NCBI GenBank assembly: GCA_903874575.1
Contig: CAIQSZ010000150.1
Coordinates: forward strand, 1-5,396
Source of the DNA: an uncultured Elusimicrobia bacterium
GTDB lineage: Bacteria; Elusimicrobiota; Elusimicrobia; UBA1565; UBA9628
Direction: 5' to 3'
Length of the DNA stretch: 5,396 nucleotides
Part shown: positions 1-3,662 of the stretch, piece after piece
Layout of the letters: each line of letters opens with the position of its first letter
Position numbering within the stretch: the first letter of the stretch is position 1
Made by a program: the position numbers and the translations under genes
Notes under the pieces: generated by a model
Database searches by the model: none
Told to the model about the DNA's origin: nothing
The model's input: only the letters and a program-made list of their open reading frames with translations

Positions 1-130
1 ATCCGGTCGAGCCGACGAGGGCGATCGTCTCGCCGGCCCTGGCCTCGAAGCTGACGTCGCTGAGCGCCTCGCGCGCCTTGTCGTAGGCGAACGACACGTC
101 CTCGAAGCGGACCTCTCCGACGAGCCGGCC
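1..130 (-). CDS. ABC transporter ATP-binding domain, fragment (exporter type)
   Basis: The minus strand, read from about 130 down to 2, gives GEVRFEDVSFAYD, then ALSDVSF, then AGETIALVGSTG. This is the usual opening of an ABC-exporter (MsbA/ABCB-like) nucleotide-binding domain: first beta strand, the A-loop tyrosine (FAYD, codon at 85-83) that stacks on adenine, the DVSF strand, and the start of the Walker A loop (GSTG..., normally followed by xGKS/T). The family couples ATP hydrolysis to export across the inner membrane. The rest of the domain lies beyond the left edge. In full-length half-transporters a membrane domain of about 300 residues precedes this point; here the recognisable sequence stops near 120-135 and the plus strand turns into lgt sequence. 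No start codon or membrane segment is visible, so the gene is cut on both sides. The family call is confident; the substrate cannot be inferred. Confidence 0.8.
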
Positions 131-140
131 GACCGGCGTC
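118..140. other. Breakpoint joining two truncated, oppositely oriented genes
   Basis: Recognisable ABC-ATPase sequence (minus strand) and recognisable Lgt sequence (plus strand) meet here, each lacking everything N-terminal to this point. The Lgt frame has a stop (TAG, 84-86) shortly upstream, and none of the plus frames over 1-120 encodes earlier Lgt segments. A perfect inverted repeat, GCCGG-ccga-CCGGC (124-137), sits on the join. Either a genuine inversion/deletion endpoint or a chimeric assembly join would give this picture; the sequence alone cannot separate them. Confidence 0.65.
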
Positions 141-479
141 GCGTGGGCGGTCGTCTTCCGCGACCCGCGTTCGATGGTTCCGCCCGAATGGCTGGGCGTT
201 CCCCTGCACCCGACCCAGCTCTACGAGGCGTTCGGCGACGCGGTCATCGCCGCGTTCCTCTTGCGCCTGCTCAACCGCGCCGGGAACCTCCGCCCGGGCT
301 TGGTCGCGGCCGCGTATTTCGCGGCGTACGGCGCGGAGCGCTTCGTCCTGGAGTTCTACCGCGGCGACGTCGTGCCGCTCGCGTTCGGGCTCACCGTCGG
401 CCAAGGCCTGGGGCTAAGTTTGGTCGCGGCGTCCGCGGCCCTGCTGGGGTGGAGGTCCGCGTGTTCCCGACCCTCCTGA
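123..479 (+). CDS. lgt: 5'-truncated prolipoprotein diacylglyceryl transferase (Lgt), C-terminal part
   Basis: Lgt is an inner-membrane enzyme that moves diacylglycerol from phosphatidylglycerol to the lipobox cysteine of prolipoproteins. The frame is open from 87, but family-like sequence starts only around 126 with RPTGVAWAVVFRDP. It continues through GVPLHPTQLYEA (to 230), a hydrophobic helix, ERFVLEFYRGD (residues 56-66 from the ATG at 174) and a last helix (GLTVGQGLGLSLVAASAALLGW). These are the post-active-site loop and last membrane helices of the family. The first roughly 130-140 residues, including the Gly-Arg signature region, are missing. The ATG at 174 is internal to the conserved region and is not a natural start, so the product should be inactive. 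The stop at 477-479 overlaps the next lgt copy by 19 nt, which suggests the intact ancestor was the first gene of this operon. Truncation may be real or an assembly effect. Confidence 0.8.
   Translation, partial: SRPTGVAWAVVFRDPRSMVPPEWLGVPLHPTQLYEAFGDAVIAAFLLRLLNRAGNLRPGLVAAAYFAAYGAERFVLEFYRGDVVPLAFGLTVGQGLGLSLVAASAALLGWRSACSRPS
451..455 (+). promoter_or_regulatory. Shine-Dalgarno GGAGG deciding the lgt start
   Basis: GGAGG lies 5 nt upstream of the GTG at 461, inside the end of the preceding lgt copy. It supports GTG 461 over the much earlier in-frame GTG at 143, whose first ~100 codons encode only arginine/proline-rich sequence antiparallel or out of frame to other genes. Confidence 0.7.
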
Positions 480-1189
480 AACTGGGTTCGTTCGAGCTTT
501 CCACCTACGGCGCGTTCGCGGCCGCGGGCTACGCGGCGGCCATCCTGCGGCTGAAGGCGGGGCGCGAGAAGTGGGGCCTGGGCGAGGACGAGTTCTGGGA
601 TCTGGTCTACTGGCTGTTCGGCGGAGCCCTGCTGGGCGGCAAGCTGGGGTATATCCTGGTCGAGCGCGACCTCTCCTTGCTTTGGCGCGAGCCGCGCTAC
701 GGCTTCGTTTTCTATGGGGGTTTCCTGGGTTCCGTGCTCGCGGGCTGGATCGCGTCGCGGCGCATGAAGTTCTCCTTCCTGAAGCTGTCCGACGACTTCG
801 GCGTCGCCCTGCCGCTGGGCCATGCGATCGGGCGCCTGGGCTGTCTGGCCGCGGGCTGCTGCTACGGCGCGCATACCGACCTGCCGTGGGGAATCCCTCT
901 CGCGGGCGATCCGTCGCGGCATCCGACGCAGATCTACGAGTCGTCGGCCAACTTGGCGATCGCCCTGGTCGTCGCGCGCGTGGGCCTGGCGCGCACGCGC
1001 GACGGGCGCTGGAAGCCGGGCTCGGCGTTTCTCCTCTATACGGCGCTGTACGCCGTCGCCCGCTTCGCCGTCGAATTATTCCGCGACGACGACCGCGGCT
1101 TCGTCTTGGCGGGGCTGTCCCCGTCGCAATGGACCGCGGCGGCCGTCCTGCTCGCGGTGGGGGTCATCGCATGGCGAAGAAAATCCTGA
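461..1189 (+). CDS. lgt: Prolipoprotein diacylglyceryl transferase family protein (second, complete copy)
   Basis: A 242-residue polytopic membrane protein of the Lgt family, slightly shorter than most members (about 250-290). It begins MFPTLLKLGSFELSTYG, the usual Lgt N-terminus. It then shows GFVFYGGF (81-88, the loop that carries His103 as FHGG in E. coli; tyrosine here), GHAIGRLGCLAAGCCYG (120-136, Gly-Arg signature region), HPTQIYES (154-161) and ARFAVELFRDDDRGF (200-214). Hydrophobic segments are spread throughout. The start is GTG with GGAGG 5 nt before it. The gene overlaps the truncated lgt by 19 nt and the pseudouridine synthase gene by 19 nt, so translation is probably coupled. Compared with E. 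coli Lgt the GNFxNxE signature reads GCLAAGCC, a variant I recall from other bacterial Lgt-family proteins. The loop between GCCYG and HPTQ is short. Family is certain; whether this copy is the main lipoprotein transferase is less so, because a second copy lies beside it. Confidence 0.88.
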   Translation: MFPTLLKLGSFELSTYGAFAAAGYAAAILRLKAGREKWGLGEDEFWDLVYWLFGGALLGGKLGYILVERDLSLLWREPRYGFVFYGGFLGSVLAGWIASRRMKFSFLKLSDDFGVALPLGHAIGRLGCLAAGCCYGAHTDLPWGIPLAGDPSRHPTQIYESSANLAIALVVARVGLARTRDGRWKPGSAFLLYTALYAVARFAVELFRDDDRGFVLAGLSPSQWTAAAVLLAVGVIAWRRKS

Positions 1190-2091
1190 TCGTCGAGACC
1201 GGCGGCGCGCGTTTGGACTGGTTCCTGGCGAAGTCGCTCGTGGGCTACTCGCGGACGTTCCTCAAGGGCCTCATCGAGGGCGGCCATGTGAGCGTCGGCG
1301 GCAAGGCGGTCGCTCGCGCCGACGCCCGCGTCGCCGACGCCGACCGCGTGACCGTCGCGCTTCCCGAGCTCGCGGGTTTATCCGACGCCGATTTCGAATC
1401 CTGGGTGCTCTTCGAGGACAAGCGCCTCATCGTCCTCAACAAGCCGTCCGGCCTGCTGATGCACCCGCTGGGCTCGTCGTGGCTGACCAGCCCCGAAGCC
1501 GCGCGCTCCGAATCCGAGCCCAACCTGGCCGCGCTTCTCCAGGTCCACCGTCCCGCCATCCTGAAGGCGGGCACGCCGCGCTGCGGCATCGTTCACCGCC
1601 TCGACCGGCCGACCAGCGGCGTCCTGCTCGTCGCCAAGGACCCCGAGGTGTACGAGGCGCTGTGCGCGGACTTTAAAGACCGAGCCGTCGACAAAACCTA
1701 CCGGGCGCTCGTGCGCGGCCGCCTGGAAGGCCCCGCGCGCGTGGACGCGCCCATCGGACGCGACCCTGGACATCGACGCATCGTCGTCACCTCGCTGGGC
1801 AAGGCCGCCGAGACGGCGTTCAAGGCCGTGTCCAAGAAGAAGGCCGCGACTCTCGTCGAGGCCAAGCCGCTGACGGGGCGCACCCACCAAATCCGCGCGC
1901 ATCTCGCGCACCTCGGCCATCCCGTGATGGGCGACCCCGAGTTCGACAAGCCCGCCGCCGGGGAGCCGCGCGCGCCGCGCCTGATGCTCCACGCCTACCG
2001 CATCGCCTTCGAGCATCCCGCCAGCGGCCGTCCCGCCCTGTTCACCGCCGAGCCGCCGAAGGACTTCGTTGCCTTCTGGAAATCCCTCTAG
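1171..2091 (+). CDS. RluA-family RNA pseudouridine synthase
   Basis: A 306-residue cytoplasmic enzyme that isomerises uridines to pseudouridine in RNA, most likely 23S rRNA by analogy with RluC/RluD; the exact target cannot be read from sequence. An N-terminal S4 RNA-binding domain (RLDWFLAKSL, then RTFLKGLIEGGHVSVGGKAV, about residues 14-60) is followed by the catalytic domain. That domain has VLNKPSGLLMHP (88-99), GIVHRLDRPTSGVLLVAK (139-156) with the nucleophilic aspartate at D145, KTYRALVRG (175-183), and TGRTHQIRAHLAHLGHP (235-251) followed by MGD. Length and domain order match RluC/RluD. ATG 1171 is chosen because S4 homology starts about 12 residues later and a GGTGGGGG run lies about 8 nt upstream. 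The frame is open further upstream, but that part overlaps lgt and encodes arginine-rich shadow sequence. It overlaps lgt by 19 nt and is followed after 12 nt by the DUF423 gene. All catalytic motifs are intact. Confidence 0.93.
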   Translation: MAKKILIVETGGARLDWFLAKSLVGYSRTFLKGLIEGGHVSVGGKAVARADARVADADRVTVALPELAGLSDADFESWVLFEDKRLIVLNKPSGLLMHPLGSSWLTSPEAARSESEPNLAALLQVHRPAILKAGTPRCGIVHRLDRPTSGVLLVAKDPEVYEALCADFKDRAVDKTYRALVRGRLEGPARVDAPIGRDPGHRRIVVTSLGKAAETAFKAVSKKKAATLVEAKPLTGRTHQIRAHLAHLGHPVMGDPEFDKPAAGEPRAPRLMLHAYRIAFEHPASGRPALFTAEPPKDFVAFWKSL

Positions 2092-2103
2092 GTAGAATCC
2101 GCC

Positions 2104-2460
2104 ATGGGCGACTGGACCCGCGTCGGCGCCGCGCTGATGTTCCTGGACGTCGCGTTGGGAGCGTTCGGCGCGCACGGCCTCAAGCGCCGCGTGACGCCCG
2201 AGATGCTGGCGGCGTTCGAGACCGGAGTGCGCTACCAGGCCTATCACGCGCTCGGCCTGATCCTGCTCGGCGCCCTGCGCGGCCCCGACGGGGCGGCATG
2301 GTGCTTCGTCGGCGGCATCGTCCTGTTCTCCGGCAGCCTGTACGCGCTGGCTCTGACCGGCGAGAGCCGGCTGGGAGCGATCACGCCTTTGGGCGGCTTG
2401 TTGTTCCTCGCGGGCTGGGCGTTTTGGGCGCTCTCCCGCCGCGGCGCCGGAGCTACGTGA
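2104..2460 (+). CDS. DUF423 (YgdD-like) small integral membrane protein
   Basis: A 118-residue protein of the DUF423/UPF0382 family (E. coli YgdD is a member), normal length for the family. Conserved blocks are LGAFGAHGLKRR (18-29), FETGVRYQAYHALGL (38-52), GIVLFSGSLYALALTG (71-86) and LGAITPLGGLLFLAGW (90-105). Four hydrophobic segments (about 7-22, 45-58, 66-85, 95-110) indicate an inner-membrane protein. The biochemical role of the family is not established, so none is assigned. The ATG follows the pseudouridine synthase stop by 12 nt with only a weak purine stretch (TAGGTAGAA) before it, so translation may rely partly on reinitiation. Its stop TGA shares bases with the GTG of the proline dehydrogenase gene (GTGA), coupling the two. 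Nothing is truncated or unusual. Confidence 0.92.
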   Translation: MGDWTRVGAALMFLDVALGAFGAHGLKRRVTPEMLAAFETGVRYQAYHALGLILLGALRGPDGAAWCFVGGIVLFSGSLYALALTGESRLGAITPLGGLLFLAGWAFWALSRRGAGAT

Positions 2461-3299
2461 GGGCTCTCACTTTCCTGGCCGGACGCTTCGTCGCGGGCGA
2501 CACGATCGACGACGCGATCTCGGCGGTCCGCGCGCTGAACCGCGACGGGATCAAGGCGACGCTGGACAACCTGGGCGAGGACAGCCGGACGAATGCTCAG
2601 GCCTGCGCCGCCGCCGAGGAGAACCTGGCGATGCTCCGGCGCATCGCCGAGGCGGGCGTCGACTGCACCATCTCCCTCAAGCTCACTCAGCTCGGCTTGG
2701 CCGTCGACCCGGCGCTGGCGCGCGAGAACCTGACCCGCATCGCCGAGGAGGCCCGCCGGCTCAAGAACTTCGTGCGCGTGGACATGGAGGGCTCGGCGTG
2801 GACGCAGAAGACGCTCGACTTGGCCTACTCGCTGCACGGGCGCTTTCCCGATTTGGGCGTCGTCCTGCAGGCCTGCCTGCGCCGCACCGAGGCCGACTGC
2901 CGCGACGCCGTCGCCAAGGGCATGCGCGTGCGCCTGTGCAAGGGCGCGTACAAGGAACCCGTCGACGCGGCCTACGCGTCCAAGGCCGAGGTCAACGAGA
3001 ACTACGACAGGTGCGCGGCCGTCCTGGCCGCCGCGCCCGTTCCGGCGTTCGCCACGCACGACGACGAGCGCATCGCCGCCGCGGCGCGATCCTGCGCCGC
3101 CGCGGGCCTGGGCAAGAACGATTACGAGCTGCAGATGCTCTACGGCCTGCGGGCCGAGCGCTGGCGCCAACTTCGCGCCGCCGGCCACGTCGTGCGCGTC
3201 TACGTCCCCTACGGGACGCATTGGCTGCCGTACTTCCTCCGCCGCCTGCGCGAGCGCAAGGAGAACGTCGCGTTTCTGGCGCGCAATTTCTTCCGCTGA
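2457..3299 (+). CDS. Proline dehydrogenase, monofunctional, short form
   Basis: A 280-residue FAD-dependent enzyme that oxidises proline to pyrroline-5-carboxylate and passes electrons to the membrane quinone pool. The beta/alpha-barrel motifs appear in order: ATLDNLGE (34-41), ISLKLTQLGL (72-81, conserved Lys75), VRVDMEGS (106-113, Asp109), VVLQACLRRTEADC (135-148), RLCKGAYKEP (159-168), FATHDD (198-203), YELQMLYGLR (223-232), VRVYVPYG (246-253), and the C-terminal YFLRRLRERKEN (259-270), whose RR pair binds the proline carboxylate in known structures. The GTG start forms a GTGA overlap with the DUF423 stop, with GGAG (2449-2452) 4 nt upstream. From this start the protein opens at RALTFLAGRFVAGDT, so the N-terminal helix of about 25 residues found in the Thermus enzyme (307 residues) is absent; no better in-frame start is visible. 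The next oxidation step, P5C dehydrogenase, is not encoded in the window. It is the last gene of the plus-strand cluster. Confidence 0.92.
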   Translation: MRALTFLAGRFVAGDTIDDAISAVRALNRDGIKATLDNLGEDSRTNAQACAAAEENLAMLRRIAEAGVDCTISLKLTQLGLAVDPALARENLTRIAEEARRLKNFVRVDMEGSAWTQKTLDLAYSLHGRFPDLGVVLQACLRRTEADCRDAVAKGMRVRLCKGAYKEPVDAAYASKAEVNENYDRCAAVLAAAPVPAFATHDDERIAAAARSCAAAGLGKNDYELQMLYGLRAERWRQLRAAGHVVRVYVPYGTHWLPYFLRRLRERKENVAFLARNFFR

Positions 3300-3313
3300 G
3301 GCTTTCGGCTCAG
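3296..3313. terminator. Weak hairpin between convergent genes (possible shared terminator)
   Basis: CTGAG (3296-3300) and CTCAG (3309-3313) form a 5-bp stem around an 8-nt loop. The stop of the proline dehydrogenase gene lies in the left arm and that of the opposing lipoprotein gene in the right arm (minus-strand TGA, 3312-3310). There is no T-tract on either side, so intrinsic termination is uncertain; the symmetry may be partly coincidental. Confidence 0.25.
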
Positions 3314-3662
3314 GGAGCCCGGAAGGATGACAACACGCCGTCGAAAACCGCGCGGCTGGGAGAGGCGCCCTCGGGCCACTCGTGTTCAAGCGCGAACACG
3401 CCGCCGCGCGACGGGATCAATACGGTCCGGACGTAGACCGTCCGGCGCCCGCGGTGCGGGTCCATGAAGACTTCCACCGCGACATGGGACGCGCGGTGCG
3501 ATTCGGGCGAGTCGCCCGGACGCCGGGACACCCGGATCATCTCGGAGAAAGGCCTGGGCCCGTCGGGCGGTCCGAAGAAGACCCCGCGCCCGGCGCCGAC
3601 GGATCGGGGCGCGCGCAGGCCGCGGCGAGAGCGCATAGGACGAAGAGCGGAAGACGTTTCAT
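3310..3662 (-). CDS. Small hypothetical lipoprotein, apparently split by a -1 frameshift
   Basis: ATG at 3662 overlaps the stop of the upstream gene as ATGA and is preceded by AGAAGG 7 nt away. It opens MKRLPLFVLCALAAAC, a textbook lipoprotein signal: charged n-region, hydrophobic core, lipobox ending at Cys16. This frame stops after 41 residues (3539-3537). From about 3585 the -1 frame takes over convincingly (GVFFGPPDGPRPFSEMIRVSRR, then HVAVEVFMDPHRG, RRTVYVRTVLIPSRGGVFALEHEW, ending VFDGVLSSFRAP) and runs to a stop at 3312-3310. One extra G in the GGGG run (3585-3582) would fuse the two into a lipoprotein of about 117 residues. The mature part looks like a compact mixed alpha/beta domain that I do not recognise. 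The split could be a sequence error, a real pseudogene, or recoding. An independent start at ATG 3636 is less likely, because the first 17 residues would be only a shadow of the signal peptide. Confidence 0.6.

Noticed and set aside
124..137. Inverted repeat at the breakpoint as a terminator or an attachment site
   Set aside because: Only a 5-bp stem, no T-run, and GC-rich sequence gives such repeats by chance; kept only as a note on the junction.
143..460. N-terminal extension of the complete Lgt from GTG 143, giving 348 residues
   Set aside because: The extra residues are Arg/Pro/Gly-rich, match no Lgt sequence and lie out of frame over the truncated lgt copy; GTG 461 has a good Shine-Dalgarno and starts exactly at the family N-terminus.
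356..922. Minus-strand open frame of 188 codons across both lgt copies
   Set aside because: Antisense to well-supported Lgt coding sequence, low-complexity Gln/Arg/Ala composition, no recognisable motif; high GC keeps such frames open.
571..1170. Upstream extension of the pseudouridine synthase frame (200 extra residues)
   Set aside because: Arg-rich shadow of the lgt frame; family homology begins just after ATG 1171.
1378..2247. Minus-strand open frame of 289 codons opposite the pseudouridine synthase and DUF423 genes
   Set aside because: Gly/Arg/His-rich shadow antisense to two genes with strong motifs.
2244..3389. Minus-strand open frame of 381 codons opposite proline dehydrogenase
   Set aside because: Antisense to a protein with all family motifs; composition is typical of a shadow frame.
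3310..3636. Independent 108-residue protein from ATG 3636
   Set aside because: Its first 17 residues are an out-of-frame reading of the signal peptide region; a single frameshifted lipoprotein explains both frames better, though this remains possible.
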